From contig JAAYEH010000433.1 in the NCBI GenBank assembly GCA_012728855.1, positions 1 to 64,000 on the forward strand: a stretch of 64,000 nt of DNA, given 5' to 3'. The notes beneath the pieces are model-generated. The model saw only the letters and a list, made by a program, of their open reading frames with translations, made no database searches and was not told where the DNA came from. The position numbers and the translations under genes are program-made. The number at the start of each line of letters is the position of its first letter. The stretch's first letter is position 1. Source of the stretch: Rhodopirellula sp. (GTDB taxonomy: Bacteria > Planctomycetota > Planctomycetia > Pirellulales > Thermoguttaceae). Below are positions 1 to 8,476 of the stretch, piece after piece.

Positions 1-128
1 ATCGCTCTCGAACTGCCGCAGCGCCACGCTCGATCCGACCTGCCACGCCCGGCGCACGTATTCCGGAATACGTGCGCCGGGCGTGGCAGGTCGGATCGAG
101 CGTGGCGCTGCGGCAGTTCGAGAGCGAT
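1..128. repeat. Perfect 128-bp palindrome at the window edge
   Basis: Bases 65-128 are the exact reverse complement of bases 1-64, with no loop (centre ttcc/ggaa at 61-68). A perfect loopless palindrome at a sequence end is most simply a fold-back assembly or library artefact, although a real hairpin cannot be excluded. The RAYT relic begins just after it, so the palindrome replaces whatever preceded that relic. It has no coding content of its own. Confidence 0.85.
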
Positions 129-147
129 TTGCGAGGGATCTGACCTG

Positions 148-387
148 AGCGAGCGAGGCAAGGGCCGGGCGGACATTGTCCACAGCGACGAGGACCGCCG
201 CCTCCTCCTCGCGCAGTTGGCCCACCACCTGCATTATTGCGATGTGGACCTGTACGCTTTTGTACTCATGGACAACCATTTCCACGGCGTGATGCGCACG
301 CCGCGCGCGAACCTCTCGCGCTTCGTGCAGCGATTGCTGTCGTCCTACGCCCTCTATCCCCTGTCCTTTGGCAAACAGCCAAGCTAA
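148..387 (+). pseudogene. REP-associated tyrosine transposase (IS200-like, Y1) relic, central part
   Basis: One open frame from 148 to the TAA at 385-387 reads SERGKGRADIVHSDEDRR, then LYAFVLMDNHFHGVMRTPRA, then NLSRFVQRLLSSYALYP. This matches the centre of RAYT transposases, including the HUH metal-binding motif (His-Phe-His in DNHFHGV). Such enzymes nick single-stranded REP hairpins through one tyrosine. The N-terminal ARPLRI-type segment is lost in the 128-bp palindrome. The C-terminal part that should carry the nucleophilic tyrosine is missing after a premature stop, so the enzyme cannot work. It is one of five RAYT pieces in this window. Confidence 0.8.
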
Positions 388-467
388 CCCGGCGGGCCGA
401 GTGACGTTGATTTCATCCCAAGCCCCGATCAGCATTCCTGCCGGGTTCAGCGTCTGGCTAGCCAGCG

Positions 468-1292
468 CTATTTGGTGATGAATCCCAATGTTTGCTTTGC
501 TAGGTGTTCGTTTCCAAAAGCTGTCTCTGGATCGAGAGCGAGATTGCCATGGATTGCCTTTGCCGATCCGGTATCGCCTTGCTCGTTGAGCGTCAGCGCC
601 TTGTTGATGAGCAACATCCCCTTGGTTTCACGATCAGGCTTGGCAGCCAGCCCCTTTCCAATTGCTGCTAGTCTTTCCTTAGGATCATGGCACAGCGTTG
701 CGTATTCCTCCCACACCGGTGCGAACGTTGGAAACTTGTCGGTCATCTGAGATACGACGGTTGCTTTCTGTTCAGGGTCGGAAACCCATTCGAGCGCGAT
801 GTAGGCTGCATAGGTACCTTCTGGCAAGTCGCCGCATGCTTCACGATCGAGCGCATCAAGCGCTGTGATTGCGGTAAAGAACCCACGCGGCGACATTTCG
901 ACCGTCTTTCGATAGTACTCCCGTGCTTTGGCGAAGTCTTTCATCAGCAGATATGTGAACGCCATATCGTACGTCGGGTAGGGCCAATCTGGCGCAAATA
1001 ACTGGGCTTCAGCGAGCGCCCTGATCGCACCATCGTAGTCGCCAGAAGCCCCAAGCTGGCGACCTTTCTGGTGTAAGGAGTTGGCCTCGGGTGGAATCTG
1101 TCCTGCGCCCACGATTTTGTACTCGAAGGTCCCGGTTGCATCTGCGAGATCGGCAAACGTGAGTTCGCGGCCGTCGTCGGCACGAAAGACCACGCGTGGT
1201 GTGCCGGATTCCGCTGGAGCGGTGTTTGTGTTGCGGTCGCAACCCGCAAGCACGATGAAGGCACAAGCGATCGGGTAGGTTTGCAGTTTCAT
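468..1292 (-). CDS. TPR-containing lipoprotein
   Basis: A 274-residue protein with a lipoprotein signal peptide: a hydrophobic stretch ends in the lipobox LAGC with the acylated cysteine at residue 18, so it should be membrane-anchored and face the periplasm. Residues of about 75-150 look like tetratricopeptide repeats (QKGRQLGASGDYDGAIRALAEA, then a second helix pair with AREYYRKTVEMSPRG), and a weaker repeat-like stretch follows near the C-terminus. TPRs mediate protein contacts; no enzymatic motif is visible. No clear Shine-Dalgarno sequence precedes the ATG. It lies upstream of a small membrane protein on the same strand, but nothing more specific about function can be said. Confidence 0.75.
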   Translation of the reverse strand: MKLQTYPIACAFIVLAGCDRNTNTAPAESGTPRVVFRADDGRELTFADLADATGTFEYKIVGAGQIPPEANSLHQKGRQLGASGDYDGAIRALAEAQLFAPDWPYPTYDMAFTYLLMKDFAKAREYYRKTVEMSPRGFFTAITALDALDREACGDLPEGTYAAYIALEWVSDPEQKATVVSQMTDKFPTFAPVWEEYATLCHDPKERLAAIGKGLAAKPDRETKGMLLINKALTLNEQGDTGSAKAIHGNLALDPETAFGNEHLAKQTLGFITK

Positions 1293-1364
1293 TGCTATTG
1301 CTGGCTAAGAGTTGCGATAACACGGCAGGGAGTAAACATTGGCGAGCGAAGCGAGACAACCGGC

Positions 1365-1898
1365 CTAAACCGGCTCGCGTTCATCGCCTTGTTCTGTCCG
1401 TTGTTTGGATTTGCGCGAACGCAGATGATCATACATTACGAGCACGATCGAAGCAAAAAGAACTGTACACGCATTGGCAAAACCATGCTTCGCATACATC
1501 ACTTCCATTGCGGGCGTCATAGGGGAGTCGCCGTTGGACCACGTTGGACCTGCAAAGGAACTGAAGATGAAATCTGCAATCAGAAACGCCCAGAAATAGA
1601 TGAACATGCACCTGAGGAAGGAACTGCTGATTGAATCGAGACGCTTCTCAGGTCTTGGAGTTCTACGGCACAAGAGTTCCCAGCCGATTGCGGGCGCGCA
1701 CATGAAGGCCATCCCGAGAGGCATGGAACGCTGGACCACTCGGCGAAGACGCAGTTCTTCAATTGGAAAGAGAGCCCAGACAACTGCGGTGGCGATCATG
1801 ATCGCGAACCAAACGCCGTGCCGGATTGTGCCGTGCGTTGCCCCGTCGATTTCAGCGGCAACGTATTTGGGCGATTCATACGGATTCGTACTTTCCAT
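1365..1898 (-). CDS. Small membrane protein with NPYESP N-terminal motif
   Basis: A protein of about 177 residues starting MESTNPYESPK. The NPY(E/Q)SP motif near the start is common in uncharacterised planctomycete membrane proteins. At least four hydrophobic segments follow (FAIMIATAVVWALF; MPLGMAFMCAPAIGW; CMFIYFWAFLIADFIF; NACTVLFASIVLVMY), with a basic, acidic-ended cytoplasmic tail. In-frame ATGs also occur at 1907 and 1922; 1898 was chosen because the motif normally sits directly after the initiator. Function unknown. Confidence 0.65.
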   Translation of the reverse strand: MESTNPYESPKYVAAEIDGATHGTIRHGVWFAIMIATAVVWALFPIEELRLRRVVQRSMPLGMAFMCAPAIGWELLCRRTPRPEKRLDSISSSFLRCMFIYFWAFLIADFIFSSFAGPTWSNGDSPMTPAMEVMYAKHGFANACTVLFASIVLVMYDHLRSRKSKQRTEQGDEREPV

Positions 1899-1970
1899 CG
1901 TCAGCATCGAAGGAGAGAGCATAAAGCTGTCAGGAGCCTTTGATCGGTTACACGCAGTGCCACCCCGACA

Positions 1971-2822
1971 TCATTTTGCCGTTTTCGGCTGGAATGCCCT
2001 TCGCACGCAGTCGTCCACCCACGACGCCAGTTCCGAAGGCAATGGCAGGCGCGGCGGCTGCGTGTAATCGACGGCGCCGCGGCGGTACGGGCCGCCGTCG
2101 TAGGCGAGACTGAAAACGAACTGCAGGTCCAGTGGAATCTCGTCTTGCCCCTGGCGCAAGGGCACGGGAATGCACGGCAGGATCTCGGTGACCATTACCG
2201 GAAAGATCTGGTAGGCAGTGGCTCCCTCCTGCCTTCGCCAGGCACGGTTAACCAGCACGAGGTAATCCGGACGCGGCTCGATTTGCTCCAGGAGCTGCTC
2301 CAGCTCCCGATAGATGAGCAGGCGCTGGCCGGTGCGGTGCAGGTCCACTTCGATCAAGCTGGCATCGCTCTCCAGCACCTCGCGCTGTTTGCGGAGGTAC
2401 ATTTGCCGGTCCGGTCCGGCCCGTTTGTTCGAAGGGCTGACGATCTCGATAAGCGTGATCAGTTGATGGCCGCGGGAGGGATCACGGATCTCCACAAAGC
2501 CGTGACGGATCGGATCGACGGGAATCTCTAGCTCAAGCGAATTGGAGATCGTATCCCGCGGCAAGTCGAGAACCGCGGTGCCTCCGACCGCCGGCTGCTG
2601 CGGAGGGCGGCGCACGACGGCCACGTCGGGCACGATACGCCGAATCGCCAAACCTTCCTCGACGATGCCTACCTCTGGCCGCATCTCGAGCCTTGCATAG
2701 TACGGAGCGGGAAGCACGGAGTTCAAGACCGCGCTGATTTGGTTGGCAAGTCGGTCATGAAGATCCGGCCAGATGTCGGGAGCTTCAAGGTACGGGTCCA
2801 TGCCGGGAAACGGGGACGGCAT
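1971..2822 (-). CDS. DUF4058 family protein
   Basis: A 283-residue protein beginning MPSPFPGMDPYLE, followed by W and H (DIWPDLHDRL), which is the diagnostic start of DUF4058, a family frequent in planctomycetes and cyanobacteria. The centre carries the typical segments LITLIEIVSPSNKR and EVDLHRTGQRLLIYR. The N-terminal extension to 2843 would need a TTG start, whereas the ATG at 2822 has GGAG upstream and starts the conserved motif. The fold resembles restriction-endonuclease-like and Uma2-type proteins, but no function is established. Confidence 0.85.
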   Translation of the reverse strand: MPSPFPGMDPYLEAPDIWPDLHDRLANQISAVLNSVLPAPYYARLEMRPEVGIVEEGLAIRRIVPDVAVVRRPPQQPAVGGTAVLDLPRDTISNSLELEIPVDPIRHGFVEIRDPSRGHQLITLIEIVSPSNKRAGPDRQMYLRKQREVLESDASLIEVDLHRTGQRLLIYRELEQLLEQIEPRPDYLVLVNRAWRRQEGATAYQIFPVMVTEILPCIPVPLRQGQDEIPLDLQFVFSLAYDGGPYRRGAVDYTQPPRLPLPSELASWVDDCVRRAFQPKTAK

Positions 2823-2973
2823 TGTCTGGTTCTCCACAGCCAATCACGTGCTTTCGCCGATGTAGGATGCGACCTGGGAAACACAGCATCAACTATACCG
2901 AGGAAAAACGCTCCCGGCCAGCCAGCCGCTGTTTCCGGTTTACAGCGGTGGGCGGTTCTGCTAGCCTCCGCGC

Positions 2974-3123
2974 AGGGCACGACCGCTTCGTATTGCATTT
3001 CCGGACGCGATCTACCAGGTGATGCCACGGGGAAACGGACGCCAGCGGATCTTTTACGACGAAAGCGACTACCAACGACTGTGGCAGGAACTGGCCCGAA
3101 CCGTGGACCGGTTCGGTTTTTGA
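2974..3123 (+). pseudogene. RAYT transposase relic, N-terminal part
   Basis: The frame ending at TGA 3121-3123 reads ARPLRIAFPDAIYQVMPRGN, then GRQRIFYDESDYQRLWQELA and RTVDRFGF. This is the classic opening of REP-associated tyrosine transposases (M-ARPLRIxFPGAxYHVxxRGN). The expected initiator ATG position reads AGG, and the frame stops before the HUH motif, so only about 50 residues survive. It covers a different part of the protein from the relic at 148-387; together they do not make a complete enzyme. Confidence 0.75.
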
Positions 3124-3440
3124 GATCACGCGCGTCGCCTGGCCCCTTTGCGTTTCCAGACGGTGGTGGGCGCCGTGGCGGATTCGATCGAGCCATCCGC
3201 GAGTCGAAAACACTCCGGCAAGGCAGTGTGAGCCAGGCGAGAACCGCAGTGGTGTTCAATGCTACCCGCAAGTGCGGGGAGGGCGGAAATACTCACACTC
3301 TTTATGCTAACCCGAGGCCGGGATTTACTTTTTGAGCGTGTGGTTGACACGGTGCCGTTCTGTGCGAGAGAATGGGGCCCTACTGTGACGAACCACTGCG
3401 CCCTCTCTCCACAAGGCTTCGACGCACGAAAAGGAACGGC

Positions 3441-4856
3441 ATGCACACTCCCACGGGTGAATCCAGCGGACTGAATCAACCGGGCAGCGAACGCGTCACT
3501 TGGTATCACTGGGTGGTCGTTGTCATCGCCTCCTTCGGATGGTTGTTCGACTGCATGGACCAGCGCATCTTCGTCCTGGCCCGCGAGTCGGCGCTCAAGG
3601 CCCTGGTGCCGGTCGAAGAGGTCCAGGGGAGCGTGTCCGAACTAGACCCCGCCGAGCAAGAGCAGGCCGTCATCGCCGCACGCGACAAGCTGGTGAAGAA
3701 TTGGGCGGGATGGGCCACTGCCATCATGATGATCGGCTGGGCGACGGGCGGCATTTTCTTTGGCACCATGAGCGACCGCTGGGGACGGGTGAAGACGATG
3801 ATCGCCACCCTGGTGGTTTACTCGGGATTCACCGGGCTATCGGGCTTCTCGCGATCGCCCGAGGAGTTCATGATCTACCGATTCCTCGTCGGTTTAGGCG
3901 TGGGCGGCATGTTTGGCGCGGCCACCACGCTGGTGGCCGAAAGCGTGCCCAGCAGCATCCGCGCCGTGGCGTTGGGCATGCTTCAAGCACTCTCCGCCAT
4001 CGGCAACATCCTCGGTTCGATTTTCACGCGCTTCGTGCAGCCCGGCGCGGAAGACGTCGCTTTCGGGTTCGACGGCTGGCGACTCGTGTTCTTTATTGGC
4101 ATCATCCCCTCGCTGCTGGTGATACCGATCATCTTCATCCTCCGCGAGCCCGATCGCTGGAAAGAAGCGCGGCGTAGAGCCCGCGAACACGGCGACGATG
4201 CCTCGAAACAGATGGGCTCCATTCCCGATCTCTTCCGGCATCCCACTTGGCGCCGGCACACGCTCGTCGGCGTCACGCTGGGCCTTTCCGGTATGGCGGG
4301 TCTGTGGGGCATCGGCTTCTTCTCGCCCGAGTTGATCACAGCAGCGCTGAAAGGCGAGCCGCAAGCGGTCATCGACACGGTCCGCGCCTGGGGGCTGGCA
4401 CTGCAAGACGTCGGCGCGTTTTTTGGTATGGTCGCTTTCACATTCGTCGCTACCCGCTTCGGCCGCAAGCCGGCCTTCTTCATCGCCTACTTGCTCTGCC
4501 TGGCGACGACCATGTACGTATTCAACTTTCTCCGCTCCGGCTCCGATGCCTACTGGATGCTGCCGATGATGGGCTTTGCCCAATTATCGGTCTTCGGCGG
4601 CTACTCGATCTACTTCCCCGAACTCTTCCCCACACGCCTCCGCGGCACCGGCGTGAGCTTCTGCTACAACACGGTGCGTTACCTGGCCGCCGGCTTCCCG
4701 CCAATGCTTATGGCGCTCAACTCGATGCTGATCGATATGGAGGTGGAAGAGCCGTTCCGCAAGGCAGCCACCTACATGTGCGCCATCTTCGCGCTGGGCC
4801 TCTTCGCCCTGATCTGGGCCCCCGAGACCAAAGGCCGGCCCCTACCCGAAGATTGA
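3441..4856 (+). CDS. MFS transporter (sugar/organic acid permease type)
   Basis: A 471-residue major facilitator permease with about 12 transmembrane segments. The signature loop between helices 2 and 3 is GTMSDRWGRVKTM, and a second copy of the motif is seen between helices 8 and 9 (TRFGRKPAFF), as expected for the two-fold repeat. The loop between helices 2 and 3 is preceded by a 50-residue insertion between helix 1 and helix 2, a region rich in E and D (VEEVQGSVSELDPAEQEQA). The ATG at 3441 is preferred over the upstream frame opening at 3372, because the hydrophobic start WYHWVVVVIASFGWLFD follows at normal distance. The substrate cannot be told from sequence; the sugar-type call is an inference from neighbouring catabolic genes. 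Confidence 0.85.
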   Translation: MHTPTGESSGLNQPGSERVTWYHWVVVVIASFGWLFDCMDQRIFVLARESALKALVPVEEVQGSVSELDPAEQEQAVIAARDKLVKNWAGWATAIMMIGWATGGIFFGTMSDRWGRVKTMIATLVVYSGFTGLSGFSRSPEEFMIYRFLVGLGVGGMFGAATTLVAESVPSSIRAVALGMLQALSAIGNILGSIFTRFVQPGAEDVAFGFDGWRLVFFIGIIPSLLVIPIIFILREPDRWKEARRRAREHGDDASKQMGSIPDLFRHPTWRRHTLVGVTLGLSGMAGLWGIGFFSPELITAALKGEPQAVIDTVRAWGLALQDVGAFFGMVAFTFVATRFGRKPAFFIAYLLCLATTMYVFNFLRSGSDAYWMLPMMGFAQLSVFGGYSIYFPELFPTRLRGTGVSFCYNTVRYLAAGFPPMLMALNSMLIDMEVEEPFRKAATYMCAIFALGLFALIWAPETKGRPLPED

Positions 4857-5433
4857 GTTTTCGCGGCAATCCCTATCCTCTTCGCCCTCGCGGCAAGACG
4901 GGCTCACGCAAAGGCGATTGGATGGCGGCGATGGAATGGCCAGCCCGCAGGCGGCGTCGACTGGCCTGGGCTTCGTGAGATTCTTCTTCCCGTTGCTCCC
5001 GCCGATGCTGAGGATGGGCGGCGAAATTGAAACGCGCGGACCAGTGACGGCGTAGCTCTTCTCTGCGTGCCCAACGAAAGCGCGGTCGAGCAGGTTGCGC
5101 TTTCGGGGAGGAAAGCAGGAGGGGGGAAAGCTCCGCCTCCTTTCTGCGATGGCTAGCCACTCGGAGCAGCGGCTGAGCAACCGCCTTGCTGAAGTCGACT
5201 CCGAGATTGTGACCGTTCACGCGCCAGAATAATCAGACATCCCTATATCGATTGCAGCCGGAGACACTTACTGGTTAGCTCGTGCGGTTGTCGGGACAAT
5301 CCTGCCGAGAAACGTGTCCTCTTGGAGCCGGCTGGCGGCTGGAAAGCCTCTCCTGGCGGATGCGGTCCCGCTGCGAACCAGTAGCCCGCCGCGCCAATCG
5401 TCGCACGCGCCCCCGCCACTCCTCCTCCAACGC
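4857..5433. other. Gene-free stretch downstream of the MFS gene
   Basis: No open frame here matches a family I recognise. Arginine-rich frames on the minus strand (for example 4873-5220) have the composition of antisense noise. No tRNA, strong terminator or repeat is evident. The stretch runs into the IS5-type relic, so it may be debris from that insertion. Confidence 0.4.
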
Positions 5434-5688
5434 TTACCCCGCTACAGCGACCGGGTGGTGAGGGGCTGGTGATTTTGAGAAATCGGCACCCTTGACCGCC
5501 ACATTTTGGGCATGGTTGCGATACTTGTTGTCACCGAAGATCGTCTCCAAGCGTGGCAAACCAAGTCTGTCCACGAGGATATGTCGCTTTCTTCCCGTTA
5601 TCTTCTTGCCACCATCGTAGCCGCGTTCCTCGCCGCCGAGTTGATTGTCCTTGGCCGGGAAGCTAAGCTGATGGCACACATCTCGCAA
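5434..5688 (-). pseudogene. IS5-family transposase remnant
   Basis: The minus-strand frame contains RGYDGGKKITGRKRHILVD, the conserved core of IS5/IS4-type DDE transposases (GYDGGKKxxGRKRHxxVD), followed by a piece resembling LERIFGDNKYRNHA. The segment that normally lies between LGL and the downstream motif is missing, so the copy is internally deleted as well as truncated at both ends. It sits immediately upstream of the isomerase gene at 5712 and may have displaced that gene's original promoter. Confidence 0.7.
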
Positions 5689-5711
5689 ACCAGCATTCGG
5701 GAGTTCTGCCG

Positions 5712-6701
5712 ATGGTCAACCGCAAACGACACAGAGAACGGAAAGACAACGCCTTGCTGCTCGGACGTCGCGACCTGCTCAAGGGTGCCGCTGCCCTGGC
5801 ACTCGGCGGCTTAGCCGTACCGGCGCAGGCGACGCACCTGCGAACCAAGGCCCGCAAGAATTTCAGGCTCGGAATCACTTCCCATGTTTACGGCAGTTTG
5901 CCGCTGGACGAAGCCGCCCGCCGCATCAAGGAGGACGGCTTCCGATCTGTCCTGACCAACTACCGCTTTGCCGATGTCCAATTCGATCCGCTCAAGCCCG
6001 ACTGGTCGGCCGCCGATCGCATCGTCTCGACCTTTGAAAAAGAGGGGATCGGCATCGCCGCCATCTACGGGTACTACAACGTCGTCGATCCGGACCTTCC
6101 GCGGCGTCAACAAGGCGAGGCCCGCATGGAATTCTTCCTGCGGAATTGGAAGCGACTGGGCTGCCCGATCGTGTCGACCGAGACGGGCACGCTCAATCGG
6201 AAGTCGGAATGGCTCGACGCGCCGGAAAACGACACCGAGGAAGCCTACCTGAAGTGCCGCGACGCCTTTCAGCGTTGGGCGCGGATCGGAGAAGAGACCG
6301 GCGCTGTGGTGACGATCGAGGCCTATTGGCGGAACGTCGTGGGAACGATCGAGCGGGCCGAGCGATTGCTCGCCGAGGTCGATTCGCCCGCACTGAAGCT
6401 GGTGATGGACCCCTGCAACTACTTCCGCTCGGAGGACTTGCCGCGAATGAAGCCGATGCTCCAGGAGATGTTCCAGCGATTGGGCCCCAAGATCGCCATC
6501 GCCCACGCCAAGGACGTCAAGGATTCTCCCGGCGGCCCCGAGCACCCGGCGCCCGGCAAGGGTGTACTGGACTATCCGCTCTACTTCCGACTCCTGGCGG
6601 AGTTGGATCGCCCGCTCGATCTGGTCATCGAGCATCTGGCGTTGGACGACGTGTCGCGCAGCATGGCTTGCGTGCTGGGACATATTGAGAAACTGCCCTG
6701 A
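5712..6701 (+). CDS. Secreted sugar phosphate isomerase/epimerase (xylose isomerase-like TIM barrel)
   Basis: A 329-residue protein with a Tat-type leader (RRDLLKGAAALALGG, about residues 19-33) and an AP-endonuclease-2/xylose-isomerase-like TIM barrel. Barrel strands are visible as FRLGITSHVY, GFRSVLTN, GIAAIYGYYNV, CPIVSTETGT, AVVTIEAYWRN, LKLVMDPCNYF, IAIAHAKDVKD and LDLVIEHL. The conserved E (VTIEAYW), D (VMDPCN), H (IAHAKD) and E (VIEHL) are the usual divalent-metal ligands of this fold. Together with the downstream symporter and M19 protein it appears to form a co-directional unit, suggesting periplasmic processing of a sugar or sugar derivative. The start is uncertain because the gene abuts an IS remnant. 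Substrate unknown. Confidence 0.8.
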   Translation: MVNRKRHRERKDNALLLGRRDLLKGAAALALGGLAVPAQATHLRTKARKNFRLGITSHVYGSLPLDEAARRIKEDGFRSVLTNYRFADVQFDPLKPDWSAADRIVSTFEKEGIGIAAIYGYYNVVDPDLPRRQQGEARMEFFLRNWKRLGCPIVSTETGTLNRKSEWLDAPENDTEEAYLKCRDAFQRWARIGEETGAVVTIEAYWRNVVGTIERAERLLAEVDSPALKLVMDPCNYFRSEDLPRMKPMLQEMFQRLGPKIAIAHAKDVKDSPGGPEHPAPGKGVLDYPLYFRLLAELDRPLDLVIEHLALDDVSRSMACVLGHIEKLP

Positions 6702-6781
6702 CGCGGTCTGACGAGTCGACGTCGAAACCCCACGCACAGTCGAGTCTCCGTCGCCTATCCACGTACTCAACGGAACACCTC

Positions 6782-8416
6782 ATGATTCGCAAGTTCTCGA
6801 CGACGATCGCAGCCGCGGTTCTCATGCTCTTCTGCCAGGCCGGTGCAGTCGTCGCCGCGGACCCCGCGGGCTTCCCGCAGGAAGTCGCCACCCCCGGCGG
6901 TCGATTGACGACGCTGGACTGGGCGGTAATCGTGCTCTACGGATTGGTCATGCTCGGCATCGGCTGGTACTTCTGGCTTCAGAAGCAAAGTCGCGAGGAC
7001 TACCTGCTCGGCGGTCGTGCCATGCGGCCCGTCATGGTCGGCATGTCGCTGTTTGCCACTCTTTTCAGCACGATTTCCTATCTGGCCTGGCCGGGCGAAA
7101 TGATCAAGAACGGCCCGATGGTCCTGTCAATGATCGTCGCCTACCCGCTGGTGGCGCTCGTGGTCGGATGGTTCGTAATCCCGTACATCATGCGGTTGAA
7201 GATCACCAGCGCGTACGAGCTGCTTGAAGTACGGCTGGGGCTGAGTGTGCGGATGCTCGGATCGCTTCTCTTTCTGCTGCTGCGGGTGCTGTGGATGGCG
7301 GTGATCATTTTCGCCACGGTCGACACGGTGCTGGTGCCGCTGTTGGGAATGCATTCGTCGGCCAGCCCTTACATCGCCGCGGTTCTCGGCATCATTACGT
7401 TGATCTATACGGCGATGGGCGGACTGAAGGCGGTCGTGGCCACCGACGTGATGCAAGGTCTGATCCTTTTTGCGGGAGCGATCATTGCGATCGTCATGGT
7501 CACGTTTTACATGGGCGGGGTAAGCGCCTGGTGGCCGACCGGTTGGGCCTCGCACTGGACCAGGCCCGCCTTCTACGACCCGACGCTGCGGATCTCGTTC
7601 CTTTCCGCTTCATTGGCGACGTTCACCTGGTACATCTCGACGGCGGCCTCCGACCAGATGGCGATCCAACGCTATCTTGCCACCCGCGACGCGGCGGCCG
7701 CGCGGCGCGTGCTCAACACGTCGCTGATTGCCAACACGGTCGTCTTCCTGCTGTTGGCCTGCGTCGGACTGGCGCTGTTGGCCTTTTTCAGCCAGCGGCC
7801 CGAGTTGCTCGCCCCCGGGCAGTCGCTCGTCGAAGATGCCGACCAGTTGTTCACCCGTTTCATCGTGGTGGGACTCCCCTCGGGACTCAGTGGGCTGGTC
7901 GTGGCCGGGCTGCTGGCCGCCGCCATGTCGAGCCTCTCCTCGGGAATCAATTCCTGTTGTTCGGTGATCACGGCCGACTTCATCGAGCGGTTCGGCTTCC
8001 GCCGGCCGGGAAGCGGCGGCAAGGGGCACATCTTTCTCGAGCAGTTCATCTCCGTCGTGATTGGCGCGATCGTGCTCGTGCTGAGCACCTTCGTCGCGGC
8101 GGTCGAAGGCAATCTTCTCGACAAGGCCTACAAGATCGTCAACCTGCTGGCCACGCCGCTGTTCGGTCTGTTCTTCATGGCTATGTTCATCCCCTGGGCG
8201 ACCGGATTCGGCACCTGGATCGGCGCCCTGGCGGGACTTGCCGTGGTCATCACCATCAATTTCTGGCAGTTCTGGCACATCTATTACGGGTTGCCGGAAC
8301 TCAGCTTCTTCTGGGCGATGCCCCTGTGCCTCGTCGTCCAGGCGATTGTCGGCCCGCTGGTAAGCCTTCTGCCAATCGGAGAGAGCCGAAAGAGACTCGA
8401 TGAATTGGTCGAATAA
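6782..8416 (+). CDS. Sodium:solute symporter (SSS family)
   Basis: A 544-residue polytopic protein with an N-terminal hydrophobic leader and about 13-14 further membrane segments, typical of SSS carriers that couple uptake to sodium. The family signature around VVAGLLAAAMSSLSSGINS (about residues 380-400) holds the serines that bind sodium in characterised members. The pattern LLGGRAMRPVMVGMSLFATLFSTISYL near residue 80 is the usual helix-1 signature. It lies 80 bases after the isomerase gene and about 60 bases before the M19 gene on the same strand, so the imported solute is probably the product or substrate of those two enzymes. Sugars, sialic acid or amino-acid-like solutes are all possible. 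Confidence 0.9.
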   Translation: MIRKFSTTIAAAVLMLFCQAGAVVAADPAGFPQEVATPGGRLTTLDWAVIVLYGLVMLGIGWYFWLQKQSREDYLLGGRAMRPVMVGMSLFATLFSTISYLAWPGEMIKNGPMVLSMIVAYPLVALVVGWFVIPYIMRLKITSAYELLEVRLGLSVRMLGSLLFLLLRVLWMAVIIFATVDTVLVPLLGMHSSASPYIAAVLGIITLIYTAMGGLKAVVATDVMQGLILFAGAIIAIVMVTFYMGGVSAWWPTGWASHWTRPAFYDPTLRISFLSASLATFTWYISTAASDQMAIQRYLATRDAAAARRVLNTSLIANTVVFLLLACVGLALLAFFSQRPELLAPGQSLVEDADQLFTRFIVVGLPSGLSGLVVAGLLAAAMSSLSSGINSCCSVITADFIERFGFRRPGSGGKGHIFLEQFISVVIGAIVLVLSTFVAAVEGNLLDKAYKIVNLLATPLFGLFFMAMFIPWATGFGTWIGALAGLAVVITINFWQFWHIYYGLPELSFFWAMPLCLVVQAIVGPLVSLLPIGESRKRLDELVE

Positions 8417-8476
8417 CGCGATCACCTCGCTGTCCCCCATCCTCGAACCGCCGCTTCATTGCTGCCGGAGGCAACC

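Noticed and set aside
3126-3509. 127-codon minus-strand frame before the MFS gene
   Set aside because: Overlaps the MFS start and RAYT remnant region, with no domain support.
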